A DNA stretch of 64,000 nucleotides from Candidatus Enterococcus stercoripullorum (GTDB taxonomy: Bacteria; Bacillota; Bacilli; Lactobacillales; Enterococcaceae), in contig DWVH01000025.1 of assembly GCA_019120335.1 (NCBI GenBank), forward strand, positions 27,876 through 91,875, given 5' to 3'. Below are positions 46,861 to 54,394 of the stretch, piece after piece. Numbering within the stretch: position 1 is the first letter of the stretch; the number at the start of each line of letters is the position of its first letter. Made by a program: the position numbers and the translations under genes. Below the pieces are notes generated by a model. That model was not told where the DNA came from and searched no databases. It saw only the letters and a program-made list of their open reading frames with translations.

Positions 46861-47238
46861 TTATTTGTTTTTACCAAACTTCGCCTTGAGACTTCTAGAC
46901 ATAATTTGGAAGAAACTCAGCGAACGACGCATTTTCTTCTTACCAATATGATCTTGAATGACCCGTAATACTTTTTTCGGATTTTTGGCTGCAAACTGAT
47001 AACGGCCATTTTTCTTGGTTTGGACCGCAAAACGAGGAATCCATTTCCCTTTAAAGAGAACCGTTGCCATCACAAATTCCACTTCTTCCCAAGGGATTTG
47101 AATATATTTACGCACGTCTTGATCATCATAAAATTCAAAAGCCTTATCACCAACCATGATTTTGCCATAGTTTGCTAGACCCATAAAGGATGTCGCATTC
47201 ACTGTTAACTCTACTTTTGTATTTAAAGATTGCACCAT
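46861..47238 (-). CDS. manO: DUF956 family protein of the mannose PTS operon (ManO)
   Basis: About 125 residues, PH-like fold family DUF956 that is nearly always downstream of ManXYZ-type genes in Lactobacillales. Motifs ATSFMGLANYGKIMVGDKAFEF and IPWEEVEFVMATVLFKGKWI. The frame opens at a GTG at 47247; ATG at 47238 with GAGGTGA 5 bases upstream is preferred. A terminator-like hairpin separates it from manZ, so it is probably expressed at a lower level. Confidence 0.88.
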   Translation of the reverse strand: MVQSLNTKVELTVNATSFMGLANYGKIMVGDKAFEFYDDQDVRKYIQIPWEEVEFVMATVLFKGKWIPRFAVQTKKNGRYQFAAKNPKKVLRVIQDHIGKKKMRRSLSFFQIMSRSLKAKFGKNK

Positions 47239-47272
47239 ATTTCTCACCTCGCCATTAGCATAGCATACTTAG

Positions 47273-47308
47273 TAAAAAGAAGCGAGAACCAATTTGATTC
47301 TCGCTTCT
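47273..47308 (-). terminator. Terminator or attenuator between manZ and DUF956 gene
   Basis: 11-bp perfect stem AGAAGCGAGAA (47278-47288) with 47298-47308 and a minus-strand T-run. Its place inside the operon suggests partial termination. Confidence 0.8.
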
Positions 47309-47336
47309 CCAATAAACGAATAGTAGTAATAATGAA

Positions 47337-48248
47337 TTATAATAATCCGATTAAGTGTCCAACGATACCAACGATGAATAATGCAATGATGATTACGATT
47401 GGAGAAACTTTCTTCTTCAATAACCACATACATAAGAACGTTAATAATAATGGAACTAATCCAGGAATTAATGAATCTAAGTTACCTTGTAAAGTTTGTT
47501 GTTTGATTGGTTCAAACGACAGACCATTTCGTACTTGTTCAAATAATGCCTTCATTCCTTTTCCTGACATTTCCACTTTGTCCCATTCAATGTAAGCACC
47601 TGGAGATAATTTGATTTCAGCAATTACTGGTGTGAACTTGATAGATACCCAACGTTCAACCAAGGCTGCTAATACGAACATCCCTAAGATAGAAGCCCCT
47701 TTAGTGATGTCTTGTAGTAAACCACCTGATAAGTCTTCTGTAATCTTAGAACCTGTACGGTAACCAAATTCTTGCGTATACCACATGAATCCCCAACGAA
47801 GGGCATTCCATAATACGAAGAATAAGATTGGGCCTAAGATGTTACCGGCCATGGCAAGGGATGCACCTAAAGCCCCTAACATAGGACGTACAGTAAACCA
47901 GAATACTGGGTCACCGACACCGGCTAAAGGTCCCATCATACCAACTTTAACCCCTTGAATTGCTACATCATCGACAGCCGCACCATTGGCACGATCTTCT
48001 TCAAGTGCTAAAGTAACCCCTAAAACTGGAGAAGCTACATATGGGTGAGTGTTAAAGAATTCTAAGTGGCGTTTTAATGCCGCTTTACGATCTTCAGGAT
48101 CTTTATATAATTTTTTGATTGCTGGAATCATTGCGTAACACCAGCCGCCGTTTTGCATACGTTCATAGTTCCAAGAACCTTGTAAGAAAGTTGAACGCCA
48201 TGCCACAGCCAAACGATCTTTTTTACTTAATTCAATTCTTTCAGCCAT
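47337..48248 (-). CDS. manZ: Mannose-family PTS EIID (ManZ)
   Basis: Membrane subunit of the mannose/glucose PTS channel. 303 residues: N-terminal cytoplasmic domain with FLQGSWNYERMQNGGWCYA near 20-38, GVKVGMMGPLAGVGDPVFW near 105, several membrane segments, and a C-terminal span (IVIIIALFIVGIVGHLIGLL). With ManY it forms the IICD complex, which in other Lactobacillales is also the receptor for class IIa bacteriocins. Confidence 0.97.
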   Translation of the reverse strand: MAERIELSKKDRLAVAWRSTFLQGSWNYERMQNGGWCYAMIPAIKKLYKDPEDRKAALKRHLEFFNTHPYVASPVLGVTLALEEDRANGAAVDDVAIQGVKVGMMGPLAGVGDPVFWFTVRPMLGALGASLAMAGNILGPILFFVLWNALRWGFMWYTQEFGYRTGSKITEDLSGGLLQDITKGASILGMFVLAALVERWVSIKFTPVIAEIKLSPGAYIEWDKVEMSGKGMKALFEQVRNGLSFEPIKQQTLQGNLDSLIPGLVPLLLTFLCMWLLKKKVSPIVIIIALFIVGIVGHLIGLL

Positions 48249-48266
48249 TACTCATTTTCCTCCTTC

Positions 48267-49064
48267 TTAATAGTCATTTAAAATATCGCCTAGAGGATCC
48301 CCTGATCCACCATTACCGCCAGCAGAACCAGCATTCTTAGTTAATTGTAGGTATAGTAATGCTAAAGCAACACCGATAACCCCTAAACCAATTAATGTGA
48401 TTTGTGTAATTGCAGCGATAACGAAACCAAGCATGAAGAATGGCCATACTTCGCGAGATGCCATCATGTTGATAACCATTGCATAACCAACGGCAACGAC
48501 CATACCACCACCAATTGCCATACCTTCGTTTAACCACGCAGGCATCGCTTCAAGTAAATCTTGTACCTTTTCAGCAGGAATCATTAAAAGTAATGTAGCT
48601 GGAATAGCGATACGTAAACCTTGCATACAAATAGCAACTACTTGCCACATTTCAATGGCACGCATATTTCCATTTTCAGCTGCACGGTCCATTGCATGTA
48701 CAATTGCAACGGCTAAAGTACGAGCAATCATAGTTAAGAACAAACCTGCAACTGCTAAAGGCATAGCAATCGCATAAGCAGATGCAACACCTTTCACACC
48801 TTGTCCACCTAAAGCTAAGATAATTGCAGAAGCAACAGAAGCTAACGCAGCATCTGGCGCAACGGCAGCTCCGATGTTTGCCCAACCTAAGGCAACCATT
48901 TGTAGGGAACCCCCTAAAATAATTCCGGCTTCTAAGTTACCGGTTACTAATCCGATTAATGTACAAGCAACTAATGGTTGATGGAATTGGAACTCATCTA
49001 AAATACCTTCCATTCCGGCTAAAAAGGCAACCACTACGACTAATACCATAGAAATAATAGACAT
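48267..49064 (-). CDS. manY: Mannose-family PTS EIIC (ManY)
   Basis: 265 residues, polytopic membrane protein: PTS_IIC fold with GTVLG-like LIGLVTGNLEAGIILGGSLQM near 38-58 and many Ala/Gly-rich spans; C-terminal tail AGSAGGNGGSGDPLGDILNDY in cytoplasm (Gly-rich). Fructose/mannose type. Between manX and manZ, spacing 18-35 bases. Confidence 0.97.
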   Translation of the reverse strand: MSIISMVLVVVVAFLAGMEGILDEFQFHQPLVACTLIGLVTGNLEAGIILGGSLQMVALGWANIGAAVAPDAALASVASAIILALGGQGVKGVASAYAIAMPLAVAGLFLTMIARTLAVAIVHAMDRAAENGNMRAIEMWQVVAICMQGLRIAIPATLLLMIPAEKVQDLLEAMPAWLNEGMAIGGGMVVAVGYAMVINMMASREVWPFFMLGFVIAAITQITLIGLGVIGVALALLYLQLTKNAGSAGGNGGSGDPLGDILNDY

Positions 49065-49099
49065 AATAAACCTCCTATATAAGTCCTTTATTTGACAAA

Positions 49100-50086
49100 T
49101 TAAGCATTGCCAAGCTCTGATTTAGCTTTTTGTAGTAAAGCATCCATATTGTCTTTACTATCATTTGGAACTTTACGTACATCAAATGTCACACCAGCTT
49201 TTTTCATTGTTTCAAAAGCTTCGACATCTTTAGCATCCATAGACAATACTTTATTAACTAATACTTTACCAACAGAGTGAGCCATTGAACCAACGTTAAC
49301 TTCTTTAATGTCTACGCCACCTTCAATTGCACGGACTACATCTTGTGGGTTTTCAAATAATAGTAAAGCCTTTGTATTACCAAAACGAGGGTCTTTAGCG
49401 ACTTCTATCATTTTAGCAATTGGAACAACGTTTGCTTTTACTCCTGGAGGAGCAGCTTGTTCGATTAATTTCTTACGTAATTCGTCTTTAGATACAGCAT
49501 CTGAAACAACGATAATACGTGTTGGTTGTACTGCTTTTGTCCAAGCAGTTGCCACTTGACCGTGTAATAGACGTGAATCAATACGCGCCAAAGCAAATTT
49601 AATTTTTCCATCACCTAAAACTGTTCCAGGTGGGATTGCGCCTACAGGACCTTCTTGTTGAACGACTGCTTTTTCTTCAGCTGGTTCTAACTCTTCAGGT
49701 TTCACTTTCACACCATCTTTTGCTGTAGCAATGATGTGCGCTGCGATTTCATGCGCAGTATTCATAGAAAAACGTGAAGCATAAGCTTCGATTACCATTG
49801 GTAAGTTCATACCTGCAACGATTGCCCATTTGTCTTTGTGTGCTTCAAGCAAGTTATTTGCTTGGTTAAATGGTGTACCACCCCAAAGATCGACTAAAAA
49901 CAAGACTTCATCTTGATTCTCAAATGTAGCAATGGCTGCTTCCATTTTTGCTCTGACATCATCTGGACCTTCGCTAGGCATTAAAGTAACAGCTGCAACG
50001 TTTTGTTGTTCACCAAAAATCATTGAGCCTGATTGTAAAATTCCATTTGCGAATTCCCCATGACTTGCTAGGATAATTCCTACCAT
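49100..50086 (-). CDS. manX: Mannose-family PTS EIIAB (ManX)
   Basis: Cytoplasmic phosphotransfer subunit. 328 residues, two domains: EIIA (1-130) with phospho-His9 (IILASHGEFA) and LFLVDLWGGTPFNQA; a Glu/Pro-rich linker (130-155); EIIB (162-328) with phospho-His175 (LARIDSRLLHGQVATAW). Preferred sugars of this class are glucose, mannose and other hexoses. Second gene of the operon, after the stand-alone IIB. Confidence 0.97.
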   Translation of the reverse strand: MVGIILASHGEFANGILQSGSMIFGEQQNVAAVTLMPSEGPDDVRAKMEAAIATFENQDEVLFLVDLWGGTPFNQANNLLEAHKDKWAIVAGMNLPMVIEAYASRFSMNTAHEIAAHIIATAKDGVKVKPEELEPAEEKAVVQQEGPVGAIPPGTVLGDGKIKFALARIDSRLLHGQVATAWTKAVQPTRIIVVSDAVSKDELRKKLIEQAAPPGVKANVVPIAKMIEVAKDPRFGNTKALLLFENPQDVVRAIEGGVDIKEVNVGSMAHSVGKVLVNKVLSMDAKDVEAFETMKKAGVTFDVRKVPNDSKDNMDALLQKAKSELGNA

Positions 50087-50135
50087 TCTTTGTACCTCCT
50101 ACTGATTAAATTAACCTTTCAACCAACGATGACTT

Positions 50136-50630
50136 TCATTTCGCATCTTTGAAACGATAAAGTAAATCCATAAAGTTTACCTTGCGATCAGCTGGCACCT
50201 GTCTGACTTCCAATTCAATTCCTTTCCCATACAAATATTGAAATGATCGGACATCATCCTCATCTAGTGAAATCACATTAGTCAGCATTCTCTTACCTGG
50301 AGAAAAACGCATGCCACCGATATTCACTGACTGGATGTGTATGCCTGCTTGTACAAGTCGTTCGATGTCTTGAGGGCAAGTAAATAATAACATGACCTTG
50401 GTATTGATAAATAATACATTATAAAATACCTCAAACATCTTATCGACAGGGACAACATTCGCCTTGACGCCTGGTGGAGCTGCTTGAATAAGTAAAAACT
50501 TTTGCAACTCATCTTTCGCTACCGTATCACTCACAACGATGATGCGTTCAATACCGGTTTCTTTCGCCCATACTGTCGCAACTTGTCCATGAATCAAACG
50601 GTCATCAATTCGAACTAAACGGACATCCAT
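50136..50630 (-). CDS. Stand-alone mannose-family PTS EIIB
   Basis: 164 residues, a single PTSIIB_sorb domain: VRLVRIDDRLIHGQVATVWA with phospho-His14. Similar to the EIIB domain of ManX encoded next. First gene of the sigma-54 operon, directly after the promoter. In other LevR/Mpt-type operons of Enterococcus an extra IIB is also found in this position; it may act in sensing (phosphorylating LevR) rather than in transport. This role is inference. Confidence 0.93.
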   Translation of the reverse strand: MDVRLVRIDDRLIHGQVATVWAKETGIERIIVVSDTVAKDELQKFLLIQAAPPGVKANVVPVDKMFEVFYNVLFINTKVMLLFTCPQDIERLVQAGIHIQSVNIGGMRFSPGKRMLTNVISLDEDDVRSFQYLYGKGIELEVRQVPADRKVNFMDLLYRFKDAK

Positions 50631-50715
50631 ACCAACTGCTCCTTTGAAACTTTTAGAAATACAGTACCTTTCAATCCTTAGTATTTCCTCCCTCCTTTGT
50701 ATCCACCCTTATATA

Positions 50716-50731
50716 AGCAAGATGCGTGCCA
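50716..50731 (-). promoter_or_regulatory. Sigma-54 promoter of the mannose PTS operon
   Basis: Minus strand TGGCACGCATCTTGCT: an exact -24 TGGCAC, five bases, -12 TTGCT. It lies 86-101 bases before the IIB start codon and downstream of the levR end. The neighbouring activator has the sigma-54 contact motif GAFTGA. Confidence 0.95.
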
Positions 50732-50742
50732 ACTTTCAAAAC

Positions 50743-50833
50743 GATACACTACTTAAAAAAAGCTTAAAAATCAACAAAAAAGCGATACACTACAAAGGAT
50801 ACACTAATTGTATTTTAGTGTATCTAGTGTATC
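50743..50833. promoter_or_regulatory. Five copies of GATACACTA, likely LevR enhancer sites
   Basis: Direct copies at 50743-50751, 50784-50792 and 50798-50806; inverted copies (TAGTGTATC) at 50816-50824 and 50825-50833. They begin 12 bases upstream of the -24 element. Sigma-54 activators bind such repeats 80-200 bases upstream. That LevR is the binder is inferred from position. Confidence 0.8.
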
Positions 50834-50835
50834 GC
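50776..50835 (-). terminator. Terminator of levR, built from the enhancer repeats
   Basis: Minus-strand GCGATACACTA (50825-50835) pairs with TAGTGTATCGC (50782-50792) around an inner dyad; a T6 run (50776-50781) follows. It starts 13 bases after the levR stop codon. Confidence 0.8.
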
Positions 50836-50848
50836 TGTCTTGACTGTA

Positions 50849-53689
50849 TTATTTAGACTGTATTCTTGCACGATGATTTTCGATTAATTCTAAAAGATAA
50901 TACTCTTCAACAGGTAAAATATCGATATTTAGCGCTCTAGCAAGACTTTGGGTAGCCAAATGTAGTTGCTCATAGGCTTCATTTCCATAAAGTTTGCCTT
51001 GATAGCCATCTGGTGGTGTTAAGGTACGGTGTAATACATTGCGCTCTAGCATATTGCCACAATGCAAGATAAAATTAATCCGAAATCCTTTCAACTCCTC
51101 GGTAAACTGCCATTGTTCAATCACTTTATCCGCAAAGTTCCACAAGAGATCAATTACCTTCTTCGGATTAATAAAGGTCACATTGCGTTCTAAAAATTGA
51201 ATACACAATTGACGGGTATCATCTTCATCGACATTTTGATCAAATTGTTTTTGATCCAAATCAAGTAATTCATCTTCTATTAATAATTTGTCTAATAATT
51301 GATCAATATCCGCATCAATAAATTGTTCTAAAGTAATAAATGGCACTGGAATATTTGGTTGGGCAATTCCGGTCGTGGCAATCACTTGATATCGCTCCAT
51401 AATTTCTGGTAATTTTTGATTCACTTGGGCAATGGATGAAGTCACAATCGTTAAATCCGCGCCTGGACGTTTTTGCAATGAATACTCTAAAATTTCTTTG
51501 ATGCGTTGCGCAGTTCCTTTTCCAGAGGCACAGACGGCTAAGATTGCTTTGATCTTTTTGACATCGGTTGGACTTTCGTGATCGACATGACCATAGCCAC
51601 GAAAATTACGCATCGTTTCATAAATGCTATCCAAATCCGCGCCAACCATCGATGCTTTACGAACAGCTTCGAGCACCACCGCAGTCGTAACCATATCAAT
51701 CGTACGCACGCGAACATTCGTATGACGGTAAATTTCTTGAGAGAAAGTCGCAAGCGACCCCATATCTACTAACAAGAGAACGCCGCTACCATCATTGACT
51801 TCTAATACGGCTTTCTCGATTTTTTCTAGCGCAACTTTCGGAGACATATCTAAAGGCATATCTACAGCCTTTAACTGCTCAACTCCTAGTAACTGTGACA
51901 CCACTTCCACCATACTCGAGGCCGAACTACGACCATGAGCAGCGACCACAACTCCGATTTTCCCTGCAGATGGGGTAGATTTCAGCGAAACAAGTAAAGC
52001 CGCTAAATAATAATCTTCGCTTTCCAAAATAGTTACCGAAAATGCTTCTTCAATCATTTTACGAATTCTTTTAGCCAATTGAAACTCTTCAGGATAATCG
52101 CTAATCATGGTACGAATATTGTCGTTGATCTGGCGTTGCTCCCCGAGGTTGAGTTTCTTCAAAAGACTGCTGATATGCAAACTAAAAGCGTAAATGAAAT
52201 TCGCCTGATATTCGATGTTCAATTCACTTTCAACTAACTGATAAATCTCACGCGTCACTTCAATTACACGCTGATCCACTAATTCAGCTAACTTATTATC
52301 AGATTGGAAAGAAAACTGATGATGTTTATAAAATGATTTCAAATGAATATTAATATCGGTCTTGATAAAATGGTTAATCGCTTCTTGGTCGATTCCTTCT
52401 GCTTTCAACAAGGCTGCTTTATCGCCAATAATATCATACAAATTATACGGCAACTCATAAGAATCCGTATTAATATCCACGATGCTTTCATTTGGTTGAA
52501 CAATTAATTTCGGCACCAAATATTTTTGTAACTGAGCTAAATGGTCACGCTTATTGGCTAGGACGATTAACCCATTTTTGACACCTTCAGATAAATCATG
52601 CAAATCTATATCAATCTGCGTCTGGTTCATATGATTTAAAAAGCCACGCGCACAGATTAGTTGGACATTCGATTTCAGCTGTCCGATATTCCCAAAACTC
52701 ACACTACCTAGTAATGCTTTGACCACATCTTCTGTCAAGGTAATCGTGCGTTGGATACGCTTGGCTTCTTGAGCAACCATCACACGAACAAGATCAATTT
52801 GCTCCATAGCTGGTCGATTTTCAAAAGCTGGCAATTGAATATTAATCGGAATCCGTCTGACAAACGTATCTAATAGAGCCGAAGTAGGATCTTCCGTAGT
52901 CGCCCCAACAATTCGTACGTCTGCTTGATGCTTTTTACCCGTCTCACCCAAACGACTATACGTACCATGATCCATAAAGTAAAAAATCATCTCTTGCCCC
53001 TCAGGAGGGAGCCGGTGAATTTCATCTAAGAAGAGCATCCCGCCGTTCGCTTGGTCAATAACCCCTTCTTTTTCATCATCGGCACCGGTAAACGCACCCT
53101 TAGCATAACCAAATAAGTGACTCATTAGTAATTCTGGGTTATTGGCATAATCGGCACAGTTAAAGACAATCATATCCTTATCTTGAGGAACTACATGATT
53201 ATCCTTGGCAAACTGAAACATCGCATGCGCAAAATAAGTCTTCCCTGAACCAGTCGGACCCGTAATTAAACAATTCAATCCCCGTGGCGGATATAAAATC
53301 GCTGCCTTTGCCTGTTCGACCGCATTTTTCATACTTCCTTTTATCCCAATAATTTTTGAGAAGATATCTACTTGATTAGATGTATCAGGAAGTTGCGCTA
53401 TGTTTTCTACAGTTGGTTTACTTACAACTACGGAAGCATCCTTATAAGAAGTAGCTGAGATTTCTTTTTGTGTCTGTACCACATAACGTACTGGGCGACC
53501 TTCTAACTTCATCAAGCGCTCTTGTCGGACTAACTCATTCAAATCTTTACTGGCATTCGTCCGCTGAATGGCTAATGCTTCGGCGACTTCATTGGTTGTC
53601 ACACCAGATAATGCTAGTTGCGAACTAGTCAATAATGCCGTCTGCTCATAGACATACTGATAAATTCGTTCCATTCGTTTACTCAACAA
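50849..53689 (-). CDS. levR: LevR/ManR sigma-54-dependent activator with PRDs and PTS domains
   Basis: Activator of the mannose PTS operon. 946 residues in order: DNA-binding region (1-75, winged-helix-like); AAA+ domain with Walker A GPTGSGKT at 144-151 and the sigma-54 contact GAFTGA at 198-203; PRD1 (about 470-570); EIIA(Man)-like domain (GVVVAAHGRSSASS, His near 580-590); EIIB(Gat)-like domain (AVCASGKGTAQRI, Cys near 725); PRD2 (about 830-940). The PTS domains are phosphorylated by HPr and EIIB, which sets activity by sugar supply. TTG start at 53689 with GAGGTGAGG upstream. Order levR-IIB-manXYZ-DUF956 is the one known for Mpt-type operons. Confidence 0.95.
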   Translation of the reverse strand: MLSKRMERIYQYVYEQTALLTSSQLALSGVTTNEVAEALAIQRTNASKDLNELVRQERLMKLEGRPVRYVVQTQKEISATSYKDASVVVSKPTVENIAQLPDTSNQVDIFSKIIGIKGSMKNAVEQAKAAILYPPRGLNCLITGPTGSGKTYFAHAMFQFAKDNHVVPQDKDMIVFNCADYANNPELLMSHLFGYAKGAFTGADDEKEGVIDQANGGMLFLDEIHRLPPEGQEMIFYFMDHGTYSRLGETGKKHQADVRIVGATTEDPTSALLDTFVRRIPINIQLPAFENRPAMEQIDLVRVMVAQEAKRIQRTITLTEDVVKALLGSVSFGNIGQLKSNVQLICARGFLNHMNQTQIDIDLHDLSEGVKNGLIVLANKRDHLAQLQKYLVPKLIVQPNESIVDINTDSYELPYNLYDIIGDKAALLKAEGIDQEAINHFIKTDINIHLKSFYKHHQFSFQSDNKLAELVDQRVIEVTREIYQLVESELNIEYQANFIYAFSLHISSLLKKLNLGEQRQINDNIRTMISDYPEEFQLAKRIRKMIEEAFSVTILESEDYYLAALLVSLKSTPSAGKIGVVVAAHGRSSASSMVEVVSQLLGVEQLKAVDMPLDMSPKVALEKIEKAVLEVNDGSGVLLLVDMGSLATFSQEIYRHTNVRVRTIDMVTTAVVLEAVRKASMVGADLDSIYETMRNFRGYGHVDHESPTDVKKIKAILAVCASGKGTAQRIKEILEYSLQKRPGADLTIVTSSIAQVNQKLPEIMERYQVIATTGIAQPNIPVPFITLEQFIDADIDQLLDKLLIEDELLDLDQKQFDQNVDEDDTRQLCIQFLERNVTFINPKKVIDLLWNFADKVIEQWQFTEELKGFRINFILHCGNMLERNVLHRTLTPPDGYQGKLYGNEAYEQLHLATQSLARALNIDILPVEEYYLLELIENHRARIQSK

Positions 53690-53727
53690 TCCTCACCTCA
53701 CAACAAAAACTACTATATATATACTTT

Positions 53728-54267
53728 TTACAATTCACTAAAAGGGATAAATGGTGCTGGCTGAGACGGTAAATCTCCTAAAGTCTTTTGCATCCAACAA
53801 ACATCATACCATCGCCCAAATTTATAGCCAATCTGCGCAAAATGTGCAACTTTACGATAACCTAACTTTTCATGAAAATTCTCGCTTACTCCATTGCCAG
53901 CAGTGATACAAGCTGTTAGCTGATAAACATGCTGCTTAGATAAATATACCTCTAAAGCAGTGTATAATAACTTACCATAACCATGTCCATGATTTTCTTG
54001 GTCTAAATAAACCGTTACTTCTACGGACCAATCATAAGCTGTCCGTCCCTTATAAGTTCCCGCATAAGCATAACCAACAATGCGTCCTTGCTCATTTTCT
54101 AATACGATATAAGGATATTTTGCTAGAGTTGCTGCGATTCGTTGGCTAAATACTTCAACAGTTGGCACCTCATACTCAAAGGTAACCGCCGTATCCTCTA
54201 CATAAGGACGATAAATTTCAACTAACCGTGTCGCATCTTCTACATTGGCGACCCTTATTTTCATCAT
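53728..54267 (-). CDS. GNAT acetyltransferase, phosphinothricin-acetyltransferase-like
   Basis: About 179 residues, a single GNAT fold: IRVANVEDATRLVEIYRPYVEDTAVTFEYE (split over 4-33), acetyl-CoA loop ENHGHGYGKLLYTALE near 95-110, and a C-terminal FHEKLGYRKVAHFAQIGYKFG motif. This subgroup includes enzymes acetylating phosphinothricin, methionine sulfoximine or related amino acid analogues; the real substrate is unknown. The frame opens at 54291, and three ATG codons (54270, 54267, 54264) follow GGAGTG; 54267 has the best spacing. 38 bases before levR; no link in function is visible. Confidence 0.88.
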   Translation of the reverse strand: MMKIRVANVEDATRLVEIYRPYVEDTAVTFEYEVPTVEVFSQRIAATLAKYPYIVLENEQGRIVGYAYAGTYKGRTAYDWSVEVTVYLDQENHGHGYGKLLYTALEVYLSKQHVYQLTACITAGNGVSENFHEKLGYRKVAHFAQIGYKFGRWYDVCWMQKTLGDLPSQPAPFIPFSEL

Positions 54268-54339
54268 CATCACTCCAAAAAAATTATACATTTATTATAT
54301 CGTGAAAAACTGTAGAAAACAAACGCTAATCAAAGAGCC

Positions 54340-54385
54340 AAAAAAACTCCCGGAGGCTATAGGAGTTCAGCCATCCGAGAGTTTT
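54340..54385 (-). terminator. Terminator of the giant surface protein gene
   Basis: Stem of about 12 bp with one mismatch, AAAACTCTCGGA (minus strand, 54385-54374) with TCCGGGAGTTTT, followed on the minus strand by a T-run. Confidence 0.88.
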
Positions 54386-54394
54386 ATTTATGCA

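Noticed and set aside
48337..48885. Cys-rich minus-strand frames inside manY
   Set aside because: They are out-of-frame shadows of the manY coding sequence.
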